In this document: positions 1 through 7,637 of the stretch, in pieces
Layout of the letters: every line of letters begins with the position of its first letter
How positions within the stretch are numbered: position 1 is the first letter of the stretch
Source: Paenibacillus sp. UNC451MF
GTDB taxonomy: Bacteria > Bacillota > Bacilli > Paenibacillales > NBRC-103111
Assembly: GCF_000686845.1 (NCBI RefSeq)
Contig: NZ_JMLS01000017.1
Location: 1-64,000, forward strand
Direction of reading: 5' to 3'
Length of the DNA stretch: 64,000 bases
Position numbers and translations under genes: made by a program
The notes under the pieces: generated by a model
Told to the model about the DNA's origin: nothing
Database searches by the model: none
What the model saw: only the letters and a program-made list of their open reading frames with translations

Positions 1-234
1 ACATGGGAAATCCCAAGGTGATTTAGATGAGTTTAACACACGATTTTTTTCTTATTAGCAGCGATTTTGAGTTAAATGACAGATATGAATGGTACGGTAA
101 CAGTTATTTATAAGTCAGGGTTAGAGAAGCTAATAAAGATATTAGATAAGTGGATTAAATTAATCGATGGTATAATCATAATATAAACGCTTAAAAATCC
201 TACGAATGATGCACATATCGGAGCAATTCATGAT
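1..234. other. left-end stretch without a convincing gene
   Basis: AT-rich DNA. The only open stretch with an ATG is a 36-codon plus-strand frame at 76-186, rich in Ile, Leu and Lys, with no Shine-Dalgarno sequence in front. I do not call it a gene. No repeat or hairpin stands out. Confidence 0.4.
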
Positions 235-580
235 TCTTTATCTGCTAACTTAGCTGTTATGGAGGGCGACACATGTTCGCCAAGTATGACCGCTTGCTTG
301 ATCCCTTCCAGGGAATCGAACCCGGATAATAGGGGAGATGAACCCGGCTGCTTTGCAGCCATTTTTCAGTCATTCGGCGGGTACTTGATTTTTCGATGTG
401 CAGGACGAAGGAAGAGGAGCCGATCAGCTCAGGCGACAAGTCATCTTCAGGGCTGGAGGCGAGTGGGTGTCTTAAGGCAAAAATAAGCACGAGATCGTCC
501 ACGCAAATCGCTTCCGTCTTTAGCTCCGGCGATAGAAATGATTCGGTGGAAATAACACCCGAGGTAAATGAAAGACCCAA
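235..580 (-). pseudogene. LysR-type regulator remnant, effector-binding domain only
   Basis: Read on the minus strand, this gives the C-terminal half of a LysR-type transcriptional regulator. A stretch with the family pattern of hydrophobic strand, HPLA, and SSTRRMTEKWLQ is followed, in another frame, by DSLEGIKQAVILGEHVS. The latter matches the usual 'S.EAIK.AV..GLG.' segment that precedes the last strand of the domain. The frame must change near 345-350 to join the two parts. The helix-turn-helix half is absent: the frame begins inside the terminator hairpin of the neighbouring CBS gene with only a TTG codon and no ribosome binding site. It cannot make a working regulator. The effector and targets cannot be inferred. 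LysR membership is fairly sure from the domain pattern. Confidence 0.55.
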
Positions 581-606
581 TCATTTTCATATGATCGGGT
601 CTTTCG
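571..606 (-). terminator. terminator of the CBS gene
   Basis: A 14-bp inverted repeat with one mismatch, AAAGACCCAATCAT against ATGATCGGGTCTTT, loops over six bases directly downstream of the CBS-domain gene. The minus-strand side continues into a T-rich run. Confidence 0.6.
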
Positions 607-609
607 CCA

Positions 610-1014
610 TTAATCCGTAATATTCTGGGTGTAGTATTCGATGATGTCTTTGCGCCGGATAATACCTAGGAAGATGCCATCGTCATCTACGACCGGAACG
701 AAGTTCTGATCTGCCGCAAGCGCAAGCATGTCGTCCAAATCTGCGTCAACCTTGACGCATTCGATTTTTATTCGCTTATTGATAGATACGACCGGAATTT
801 CATGCATCGTATCGAAATTAAGGCCAGGTGTGGCCTTCATCTTCCATAACAAATCTCCTTCGGACAGCGTCCCGTAATATACTCCATTGTCATGAAGGAT
901 CGGAATGGCCGAATAATGGCACGCCTCCAATTTGTCTAAGGCTTCTTTCATATTGGAAGATGTCGTGATGTAAGAGACCTCATTCTTTGGATATAGAAAA
1001 GATTTAATGTCCAC
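610..1014 (-). CDS. two-CBS-domain protein
   Basis: A 134-residue cytoplasmic protein made almost wholly of two CBS motifs (about residues 10-60 and 75-130). Paired CBS motifs bind adenosine nucleotides and act as energy or second-messenger sensors. Each motif has the typical 'A...L......A.PV.D..G...G.I...D' pattern, for example YSAIPILHDNGVYYGTLSEGD and FVPVVDDDGIFLGIIRRKD. I chose the GTG start at 1012-1014 because AAAGGAG lies seven bases upstream. A longer frame to 1071 has no ribosome binding site. Size and layout resemble the stand-alone CBS proteins of bacilli (YkuL/CbpB type). It appears to be a single-gene unit with its own terminator. The bound ligand and partner are unknown. Confidence 0.8.
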   Translation of the reverse strand: MDIKSFLYPKNEVSYITTSSNMKEALDKLEACHYSAIPILHDNGVYYGTLSEGDLLWKMKATPGLNFDTMHEIPVVSINKRIKIECVKVDADLDDMLALAADQNFVPVVDDDGIFLGIIRRKDIIEYYTQNITD

Positions 1015-1487
1015 TGTATCACGCTCCTTTGATATATTAAAACATATTTTGCCACGCGGCGCATATGGCAACGACAGGTAATGATTTTAAGTTCAAAAGA
1101 TCAATTACAATATTATTGAGATTGATGTCAAACATCCACGTCGCCAGTTGTCATTTTATTGTTTGACAAAGCGCCGGGGGTGAGAAACTGCCCAATTTCT
1201 TTTTTGAATGAAAGATCCAATTCACATCCTGATAAGCTAATAGTATGGTTTAACCATTTTAATAAAGAATAAACTGGTGATGATCTTCATGCAAGGCAGA
1301 CGATAATCGATCTGCTTCAGGGCATACCGTTCCGAGTTCTGGACGGAGGCAAGCTCAGCAATAATCGGACGATCAAGCGAATGACGTTGTTCGAGAGGGA
1401 GCTTGCGATTCGATACGAACATTATCCATACGTGTCGTTCAGGCTCTTTGGCTTGGAGAAGCTGTAGAAGAGTTGAAACTGTATTAC

Positions 1488-1531
1488 AACAAATAAGCAG
1501 TCCAATATACTGGGCTGTTTTATTTGTTTCA
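1488..1531 (+). terminator. inverted repeat, probable terminator of the remnant
   Basis: AACAAATAAGCAGTCC and GGGCTGTTTTATTTGTT form a long imperfect stem around an eight-base loop, with T-rich sequence on the right arm. It sits just after the coding remnant that ends near 1496 and overlaps the promoter-like sequence described next. Confidence 0.4.
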
Positions 1532-1540
1532 GTCGGGTAT
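1517..1540 (+). promoter_or_regulatory. sigma-B-like promoter of the ydaT-like gene
   Basis: GTTTTA, a 12-base spacer, then GGGTAT fits the general-stress sigma-B pattern (GTTTAA, 12-15 bases, GGGTAT), 49 bases upstream of the YdaT-like start. As I recall, B. subtilis ydaT is a general-stress gene, which agrees. Whether this organism has sigma-B is not visible here. Confidence 0.35.
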
Positions 1541-1589
1541 CAAATGGCTAAGTAATAGCGTAAGACAATCCCGAGAGGAGGGTTTTATT

Positions 1590-2006
1590 ATGCCATGGAG
1601 AAAAAATGATTACCCCGTTTCCATGAAGAACATGGAGCCTCGCGAGAGGAACAAAGCTATCGAGATTGCTAATGCATTGTTAGACGATGGTTATGAAGAA
1701 GGTCGTGCTATTGCGATTGCAACGGCAAAAGCAAAAGAATGGAACGCAGACCATCCACAGCATTCACGAAACGAGAGTGAACATCGATCCGTTCAAGATC
1801 ATAGCAGCAGTTTCTCCAACTTTCATGTGGTACCCTATGATGATGGATGGGCGGTAAAGGAAGAAGGAAGAGAGAAAATCCGTTTACAGACGGAAACGAA
1901 GGCTGAGGCCGTCGATAAAGCCAGGGAATGGGCTTCCGACTCCAACAAGTCAGCCATTATTCATCGAAAAGACGGTACTGTAGAGACCTCTCATAATTAC
2001 TCATAA
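1590..2006 (+). CDS. YdaT-like stress protein with DUF2188 domain
   Basis: A small soluble protein of 138 residues in two parts. Residues 1-50 (MPWRKNDYPVSMKN..., EIANALLDDGYEEGRAIAIA) match the N-terminal module of B. subtilis YdaT. Residues 70-135 (HVVPYDDGWAVKEEGREK..., KAREWA, IIHRKDGTVE) are a DUF2188 domain. No enzymatic motif is present, and the family is known only as stress-associated. The start is the ATG at 1590, preceded by GAGAGGAGG. A longer frame from 1524 would read through the promoter-like sequence. Directly behind it, in the same reading frame past the stop codon, lies the tail of a short-chain dehydrogenase. Confidence 0.8.
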   Translation: MPWRKNDYPVSMKNMEPRERNKAIEIANALLDDGYEEGRAIAIATAKAKEWNADHPQHSRNESEHRSVQDHSSSFSNFHVVPYDDGWAVKEEGREKIRLQTETKAEAVDKAREWASDSNKSAIIHRKDGTVETSHNYS

Positions 2007-2027
2007 TCGATTTTAGCTCACTCAGTT

Positions 2028-2294
2028 GTAGCCTTCACCCGATCTTTGTCCGTCAATTTGGCGGAGAAAGGCATTCGTGTCAACGGTGTGGCTCCAGGGC
2101 CGATATGGACTCCGCTCATTCCATCTACATTCGATTCGAAACAGGTCAGCGAGTTCGGGGGAGATATTCCGATGAAACGTCCAGGCCAACCGGAGGAGCT
2201 AGGTCCAGCGTATGTCTTCTTAGCTACAGATGACTCATCCTATATGTCAGGACAATTCCTGCATATTAATGGCGGCAGCGTTATCAATGGATAG
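2028..2294 (+). pseudogene. C-terminal remnant of a short-chain dehydrogenase
   Basis: About 88 codons encode the last third of a glucose/ribitol-type short-chain dehydrogenase: VAFTRSLSVNLAEKGIRVNG, then APGPIWTPLIPS, PMKRPGQPEELGPAYVFLA and SGQFLHINGG. It resembles general-stress dehydrogenases of the B. subtilis YdaD/YhdF group. The Rossmann nucleotide-binding half and the YxxxK catalytic pair are missing; the homology begins just past where YSATKGA would be. No start codon with a ribosome binding site serves the frame, which is the same frame as the YdaT-like gene ending at 2006. A deletion that removed the front of the dehydrogenase is the simplest explanation. Confidence 0.75.
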
Positions 2295-2356
2295 CCCCTC
2301 CCTGTCTAACTCTAAATTGAACTCCTTTATAGGACAGAACATAGTTTTATAGAAAT

Positions 2357-2382
2357 CCGCGCCTAGCGCGGTTTTTTCTTTT
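2357..2382 (+). terminator. terminator after the dehydrogenase remnant
   Basis: CCGCGC-CTA-GCGCGG followed by TTTTTTCTTTT. Nearly the same sequence recurs at 3421-3446, after the next gene. Confidence 0.8.
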
Positions 2383-2498
2383 GATGAGATCAAAGTCTAG
2401 CTAGAAACTCCACCTTTGGTTGGTTTTTAGGGGAAGCTCTGTGGTATATTTGATGATATAGCATTTATACAAGCAAAAAGCTTTAGGAGGTTACTATC

Positions 2499-3410
2499 AT
2501 GAACATTGCATTTATTGGACTTGGAACTATGGGCAAACCAATGACCATGAATCTACATAGAGCGGGCTTCTCTTTGATCGTATATAACAGGAACCGGGAA
2601 AGAATTCAGGATATGGAAGCCCTAGACTCTGTTCGAATCGCTTCATCACCGGCTGAAGCTGCTTCACAAGCGGATATCGTTATCACGATGCTGACGGATG
2701 ACGCGGCAGTAGAGCAAGTGTATCTTGGAGAGAACGGTATTCTCTCTGTATGTCAATCGAATGCTGCAAACAAGCCTCGCATTGTAATGGACTGCAGCAC
2801 GATCTATCCAGTCACTAGTCAAATGCTTGCGGAGAAGCTTGCTTCTCACGGGATTGATATGCTGGATGCACCAGTGACCGGTAGCGAGCCACAGGCTATC
2901 GATGGGGTATTGACATTCATTGTTGGTGGGAAAAAGGAAGCTTATGAGACTTGTATCCCCTTATTCGAAGCTATGGGAAAAAAGGCTGTGTACATGGGAG
3001 CCAGTGGAGCTGGGGCTAATGCTAAGCTAGCTAACAATATGCTGGTTGCAGCCAACTTGACCGCTCTTGCGGAAAGCTTGGCCTTGGTCCAAAAGTCCGG
3101 CGGAGACCCTGGGCTGTTCCTTGAGGTACTGTCTGGCGGTGGCGGACGCAGCGGTATGGCCGAAATGAAGGGACCCAAAATCTTGGGTAGAGATTTCTCA
3201 GCTCAATTCATGACACAGCTCATGTTCAAAGATTTGAAGCTTGCTGGCCGTCTGGCTGAATCACTTCAAGTTCCGGTTCCTATGCAGGCTTCCGTTCAGC
3301 AAATTTTCCAAATTGCTTGCAACAGCGGTTGGGGAGCTGAAGACATGAGTGCTATTGCCAAATGCTATGAAGCTTGGACCGGCACGAAGATTGGTGAACA
3401 GCAATCATAA
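2499..3410 (+). CDS. beta-hydroxyacid dehydrogenase (3-hydroxyisobutyrate dehydrogenase / tartronate semialdehyde reductase family)
   Basis: A 303-residue NAD(P)-dependent oxidoreductase that oxidises a 3-hydroxy acid such as 3-hydroxyisobutyrate or glycerate. The dinucleotide-binding signature is at the N-terminus (FIGLGTMGKPMTMNLHRAG). The substrate signature DAPVTGSEPQAIDGVLTFIV lies near residue 125, and GANAKLANNMLVA carries the expected catalytic lysine near residue 175. The all-alpha C-terminal domain is complete and the length is normal. AGGAGG sits nine bases before the ATG. The gene stands alone between two near-copies of the same terminator. Without valine-degradation or glycerate neighbours the true substrate cannot be fixed. 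Confidence 0.85.
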   Translation: MNIAFIGLGTMGKPMTMNLHRAGFSLIVYNRNRERIQDMEALDSVRIASSPAEAASQADIVITMLTDDAAVEQVYLGENGILSVCQSNAANKPRIVMDCSTIYPVTSQMLAEKLASHGIDMLDAPVTGSEPQAIDGVLTFIVGGKKEAYETCIPLFEAMGKKAVYMGASGAGANAKLANNMLVAANLTALAESLALVQKSGGDPGLFLEVLSGGGGRSGMAEMKGPKILGRDFSAQFMTQLMFKDLKLAGRLAESLQVPVPMQASVQQIFQIACNSGWGAEDMSAIAKCYEAWTGTKIGEQQS

Positions 3411-3424
3411 GTAAGCCTATAAAT

Positions 3425-3446
3425 CTGCGCCTAGCGCGGGTTTTTC
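3425..3446 (+). terminator. terminator, near-copy of the one at 2357
   Basis: CTGCGC-CTA-GCGCGG then GTTTTTC. The stem closes with one U-G pair. A 25-base stretch agrees with the terminator at 2357 at all but two positions. Confidence 0.7.
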
Positions 3447-3554
3447 ATTAAGCGCAAATCCAGGCTTGTAGATACTTGAACTGAGTAAAGATCAAGCACA
3501 TAGGAATATTATAATCTGAATGATGTAATTATTGGAAGAAAGAGGAATTAAATA

Positions 3555-3956
3555 ATGCCAACAATCGTTGATAAAATTGCATGGATACATGTTGTTGATG
3601 GCCAATTATTATGCGCACGCTCGAAAGGGAAAGATATCTATTATATTCCCGGAGGAAAAAGGGATCCTGGTGAAACAGATACCGATACACTTATTCGAGA
3701 AATCGAAGAGGAATTGTCCGTTCGAATAAAGCCCGAATCCATCTCGCATTTTGGAACTTTTGAAGCCCAAGCTCATGACAAGTCTGAAGGAGTTAAGGTA
3801 AAAATGACATGTTATACTGCGGACTTCGAAGGCGAGCTAGAGCCAGCCTCTGAGATAGATGAATTGGTGTGGCTAACCTATAAAGACCTCGATCGTGTAT
3901 CTCCAGTAAGCCAAATCATATTTGAAAAATTACATGAAATGAAGCTATTTGTATAA
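3555..3956 (+). CDS. Nudix hydrolase
   Basis: A 133-residue protein of the Nudix family, which cleaves nucleoside diphosphates linked to another moiety, often for clean-up of oxidised or surplus nucleotides. The Nudix box runs through GGKRDPGETD and REIEEEL, giving G-x5-E-x7-REUxEE. The box glycine near the end is a serine here, a tolerated change; the metal-binding glutamates are kept. The start is supported by AGAGGAA ten bases upstream. It stands alone with a weak terminator at 3985. Substrate cannot be predicted from sequence. Confidence 0.8.
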   Translation: MPTIVDKIAWIHVVDGQLLCARSKGKDIYYIPGGKRDPGETDTDTLIREIEEELSVRIKPESISHFGTFEAQAHDKSEGVKVKMTCYTADFEGELEPASEIDELVWLTYKDLDRVSPVSQIIFEKLHEMKLFV

Positions 3957-3984
3957 CGATCCTGCATATGAATAACAAAAATAG

Positions 3985-4011
3985 CGGAGGACAGCGATCC
4001 TTCGTTTTTTT
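3985..4011 (+). terminator. terminator after the Nudix gene
   Basis: CGGAGGA and TCCTTCG pair (one G-U) over a six-base loop, followed by seven T. Confidence 0.6.
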
Positions 4012-4269
4012 GCGTTGGTAGAGTTAAATATTCATTCTATATAGTATCTGTTCAAAAATGGTTCAGATTGCTGCTGTATATTGATAATGAATCTGAAGAC
4101 CTATTGCTATTTCCGATGATAGAAGAAACAATGAATATTTACCTATAAGATGTTTCTTGCTTCAGGTTTATTAAATATACTATTTTTTTCGATAACCATA
4201 CGGGATGTCGGTACTATTATCTGGTATGATTGGAACATGAAACGCGCCATTACTGAAAGGGGAAGCAGT

Positions 4270-6735
4270 ATGTTCACTGACATCAAAGAAATAAGGTTTG
4301 CGTTATCTGCTCTGGACGAATCCTCTATTATTTCTATAACTAATGAAATGGGCGTCATAACCTATGTCAACCAACATTTCTGCGAGATTTCGAAATATAC
4401 AACGGATGAAGTAATCGGAAAGTCTCACAGCTTGCTTGATTCTGGATATCATAATCCTGCGTTTATTAAACAAATATGGGATACGATTAGTCAAGGTAAA
4501 GTATGGAAGGGAGAAACAAAGAACAGGGCTAAAGACGGTACTGAATATTGGCTGAATTTAACGCTGGTTCCCTTCTTGAATGAGTCTGGTCTCTCTTATC
4601 AATATGTAGCTTTCGGAACTGAAATCACCAAACGCAAAGTGGTAGAGCTGTCGTTATCTCAAACTGTAAAAGACTTGCGAGATATCAAAAATGCGCTTGA
4701 TGAATCCTCAATCGTTGCTATTACAGATGACAAAGGCATTATCACATATGTGAATGACAAGTTTTGCAAAATTTCAAAATACAAAAGGGAAGAACTAGTC
4801 GGAAATACGCATCGGGTTATAAACTCCGGTTACCATCCCAGGCAATTTTTTAAAGAAATGTGGGGAACCATCCGACAAGGTAGGGTTTGGAATGGCGAAG
4901 TAAAGAACCGGGCAAAAGACGGCAGCATCTATTGGATGAATACGACAATTGTTCCGTTTCTCGATGATCAGGGTATTCCATACCAATACGTTTCCATTCG
5001 CACCGACATTACGGATAGGATTAAAGCGGAAGCTGCACTCGCGGATGCATTGCAAAGCGATTTTCGTAGGACGGTCAGAAATTTGCAAAACTGCATTTTC
5101 AAGATTATAAAGGATTCTAAAGGCGATATCACTTATACATTATGTGAAGGTAAAATAGCTGAAGAACTGAATCTAACTACGGAATTCATTGCAAGAAAGG
5201 GCTCCTATGAAATTTTTCCAGCGGGTATAGCGGAGCATCTGGAGAGCCATTTCCAACAAGCATTTGAAGGAGAGATCGTTAACTTTGAGCTGGCATTCTC
5301 AAGAAAGTGTTTCTATATAACACTATCACCTGTTGAAGAGAACGAAAGAATCGTGGAGGTTGTGGGTTCCATGATAGACATTACAGAGAGAAAAAAAGCG
5401 GAGGAGACCATCCATTATATGGCTCATTTCGACTCTCTGACGAATTTGCCTAACCGGATACTGTTTAATAACAAGCTGGTACAAGCTCTTCTTCAAGCCA
5501 AAACAAAGGGTGAGAAAGTCGGAGTTTTATTCATCGATCTGGACCGATTTAAAAATATTAATGATACATTGGGTCACTCAATCGGAGATGTTCTGTTAAA
5601 AGTGGTTGCTCATCGTCTAAGCGGCTGTTTACATAAAAATGATTGTGTTTCCCGTCAGGGCGGGGATGAATTTGTTCTATTTATATCCAATATTAATACC
5701 GCGGATGAAGTTGGCGACTTTGCAAAAAGAATTATTCATAGCATGTCCGAACCCATATCCTTGGGGCATTTGGAAGTCTATATCACACCGAGTATTGGAA
5801 TCAGTATCTTTCCGGATGACGGAGAAGATATTGATATGCTGATGAAAAATGCGGATGCCGCAATGTATCTCGCCAAAGAGAAAGGGAAGAACAATTATCA
5901 GTTCTTTTCCGAAGAGTTGTATCAGTCCCTTGCTACAAAGCTGCAGTTGGAAAGCGAACTGCGTAAGGCGTTGGATACTAAGCAATTTATGCTGCATTAC
6001 CAACCCAAAGTTAATATTTTTAACAATCAAATCATTGGAATGGAAGCTCTTATACGATGGGAGCATCCAGAATTGGGTATAGTCCCGCCTTTAAATTTCA
6101 TCCCCCTAGCGGAAGAAACCGGACTAATCATACCGATGGGGGAATGGGTACTGCGAACGGCTTGTCAACAAGCAAAAGAGTGGCAGAATGCAGGACATAA
6201 ACAGCTATCTATAGCTGTCAATATTTCATTGCGGCAATTCATGCAAAACAATTTGATCGACATGATTACGAGTGTGCTAACAGAGACTGGACTATCACCA
6301 GAGTATCTGGAATTGGAGATTACAGAAAGCATGGCATTGGATGTCAACTCGACGATTCGCGTCTTAAACCGTGTAAAAAGCTTGGGAGTAAACATCAGTA
6401 TCGATGACTTTGGCACAGGCTACAGCTCTTTGAGTTACTTAAGCCAATTCCCCATTGATCGCCTGAAGATCGACCAATCCTTTGTTCGTAATTTAAATTC
6501 AAGGAATCAATCCATTATTAAGACAATCATTGATATGGCACATAACATGAACATTGCCGTTACAGCAGAAGGAGTAGAGACTCAGGAGCATATCGACTTT
6601 CTGAAGGAACAAAATTGTTCGGAAGTTCAAGGTTATTTTTATAGTAAACCTCTTACGAAAAAGGAAGCGGATCGACTTATACTGCGACAAATAGATTTCT
6701 TGAGTGAAAACGGCGGCAGGAACAGTCCGAATTAG
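4270..6735 (+). CDS. PAS-PAS-PAS-GGDEF-EAL cyclic-di-GMP enzyme
   Basis: A soluble 821-residue protein joining sensing domains to both cyclic-di-GMP synthesis and breakdown domains. PAS 1 (about 10-125) and PAS 2 (about 135-255) are close copies: both carry ALDESSI, a YVN.. motif, and GETKNRAKDG or GEVKNRAKDG, pointing to a tandem duplication. A more divergent PAS-like region spans about 265-385. The GGDEF signature is intact at 464-468, so cyclase activity is plausible. The inhibitory site before it reads HKND rather than RxxD, so product feedback is probably lost. The EAL domain keeps EAL (592-594), EITES, DDFGTGYSS and EGVET, expected for an active phosphodiesterase. Net direction cannot be told from sequence. 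I chose the ATG at 4270 because AAAGGGG precedes it; the frame opens earlier, at 4150, without a ribosome binding site. No membrane segment is visible. Confidence 0.9.
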   Translation: MFTDIKEIRFALSALDESSIISITNEMGVITYVNQHFCEISKYTTDEVIGKSHSLLDSGYHNPAFIKQIWDTISQGKVWKGETKNRAKDGTEYWLNLTLVPFLNESGLSYQYVAFGTEITKRKVVELSLSQTVKDLRDIKNALDESSIVAITDDKGIITYVNDKFCKISKYKREELVGNTHRVINSGYHPRQFFKEMWGTIRQGRVWNGEVKNRAKDGSIYWMNTTIVPFLDDQGIPYQYVSIRTDITDRIKAEAALADALQSDFRRTVRNLQNCIFKIIKDSKGDITYTLCEGKIAEELNLTTEFIARKGSYEIFPAGIAEHLESHFQQAFEGEIVNFELAFSRKCFYITLSPVEENERIVEVVGSMIDITERKKAEETIHYMAHFDSLTNLPNRILFNNKLVQALLQAKTKGEKVGVLFIDLDRFKNINDTLGHSIGDVLLKVVAHRLSGCLHKNDCVSRQGGDEFVLFISNINTADEVGDFAKRIIHSMSEPISLGHLEVYITPSIGISIFPDDGEDIDMLMKNADAAMYLAKEKGKNNYQFFSEELYQSLATKLQLESELRKALDTKQFMLHYQPKVNIFNNQIIGMEALIRWEHPELGIVPPLNFIPLAEETGLIIPMGEWVLRTACQQAKEWQNAGHKQLSIAVNISLRQFMQNNLIDMITSVLTETGLSPEYLELEITESMALDVNSTIRVLNRVKSLGVNISIDDFGTGYSSLSYLSQFPIDRLKIDQSFVRNLNSRNQSIIKTIIDMAHNMNIAVTAEGVETQEHIDFLKEQNCSEVQGYFYSKPLTKKEADRLILRQIDFLSENGGRNSPN

Positions 6736-6768
6736 AAAAACCACATTTCTTAGACTAGGAGGGAGGCT

Positions 6769-7527
6769 ATGGCTCGGCATAGCAAGAAAAAAAAGTCCCT
6801 ATTAGAAGGGTTAAAAGAAACGATACACGAACTTACTAAACCCAAGAAGAGTCCTCGTAAAACCAAGAGGCGGACTTCAAATGGTAAATTCGCAAAAAGT
6901 AAAACAGAATCCATGCAGGAATTACATGAGAGTATAGAAATGAGAATTACTAAGAAGGTATCTGATGACATGCAGAAGATGAAGCAGCAGGTGGAGCAAG
7001 AGCTTCTGGAGAAACTATCTTTTCAAAAGCCTGAAAAGGATGTAAGTAACTCTACGGGGATGAAAGAGAAGAAAACATCCACTGCCTCCAAAAAAGCAAG
7101 CAGTAAAGGTAAAATTGCAACCGATTCGGATAAGGGAGTATATAAGCCTCAAACGGATTGTACTTTTCTTAAGCTGCTTATTTTATCAGATAATCTCAAA
7201 GGCGAAGTCGTTGTAGGTTATGAGATTCGAGATAACAGCAGTCAGGTAGTTTGGGGAATTGGCATTCATGAAGGGACTAGGCTGGGCAGGTCGAAATTGA
7301 TTAGAAACACAAAGGTGAAAAGCCGTAAAGTCGGATCAGAGCGTCAATATTACCTAGCAAACGATGAAAATGAAACCTTATATTTCTCAGAGGTTTATAA
7401 AAAACATGCATTATTGAACGGCAAAGTTACTGTGGCGAATTATACTAATGGACTTGCTGACGCTGTACAACAAGCTTATATGGCAGGTTATAAGAGCAAT
7501 AGTAAAATGCCTAAGCTAAGAATGTAA
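6769..7527 (+). CDS. basic protein of unknown function
   Basis: I do not recognise this 252-residue protein. Residues 1-50 are extremely rich in Lys and Arg (MARHSKKKKSLLEG, KPKKSPRKTKRRTSNGKF). A helical, coiled-coil-like stretch follows (about 50-85), then a Lys/Ser/Thr-rich linker (85-125). The C-terminal domain (about 130-245) appears mixed alpha/beta, with YEIRDNSSQVVWGIG and VANYTNGLADAVQQAY. No signal peptide or membrane helix is seen. The basic tail suggests nucleic-acid or cell-surface contact, which is inference. AGGAGG precedes the ATG by eight bases. It begins 33 bases after the PAS-GGDEF-EAL gene and may be cotranscribed with it. Confidence 0.7.
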   Translation: MARHSKKKKSLLEGLKETIHELTKPKKSPRKTKRRTSNGKFAKSKTESMQELHESIEMRITKKVSDDMQKMKQQVEQELLEKLSFQKPEKDVSNSTGMKEKKTSTASKKASSKGKIATDSDKGVYKPQTDCTFLKLLILSDNLKGEVVVGYEIRDNSSQVVWGIGIHEGTRLGRSKLIRNTKVKSRKVGSERQYYLANDENETLYFSEVYKKHALLNGKVTVANYTNGLADAVQQAYMAGYKSNSKMPKLRM

Positions 7528-7637
7528 TTCTTGCGGTGACTCAATATTAACAGTAGCTTGTACTTCTTTGTATGGAGATTATAATAAGGGGAAAGATGCT
7601 GTGTAATGAAATATAAAAGACAAGTGGGTTGGAAGTC

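Larger units (their letters stand above)
1015..1589. other. gap with an unrecognised coding remnant (1273-1467)
   Basis: This 575-base gap holds one stretch with protein-like composition on the plus strand, 1273-1467. It has no start codon near its left end and ends at TAG 1465. Its last residues read YEHYPYVSFRLFGLEKL. The next frame continues with EAVEELKLYYNK to a TAA near 1496, so one base may be lost. I do not recognise the family. It looks like the tail of a deleted gene, followed by the inverted repeat at 1488-1531. Confidence 0.35.

Noticed and set aside
4150-4269. Longer start for the PAS-GGDEF-EAL protein
   Set aside because: No ribosome binding site at 4150 and the extra residues do not belong to the PAS domain. 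AAAGGGG before ATG 4270 decides the start.
4300-5030. Two similar stretches that might be a DNA repeat element
   Set aside because: They are the two homologous PAS domains of one protein, not a mobile or CRISPR repeat.
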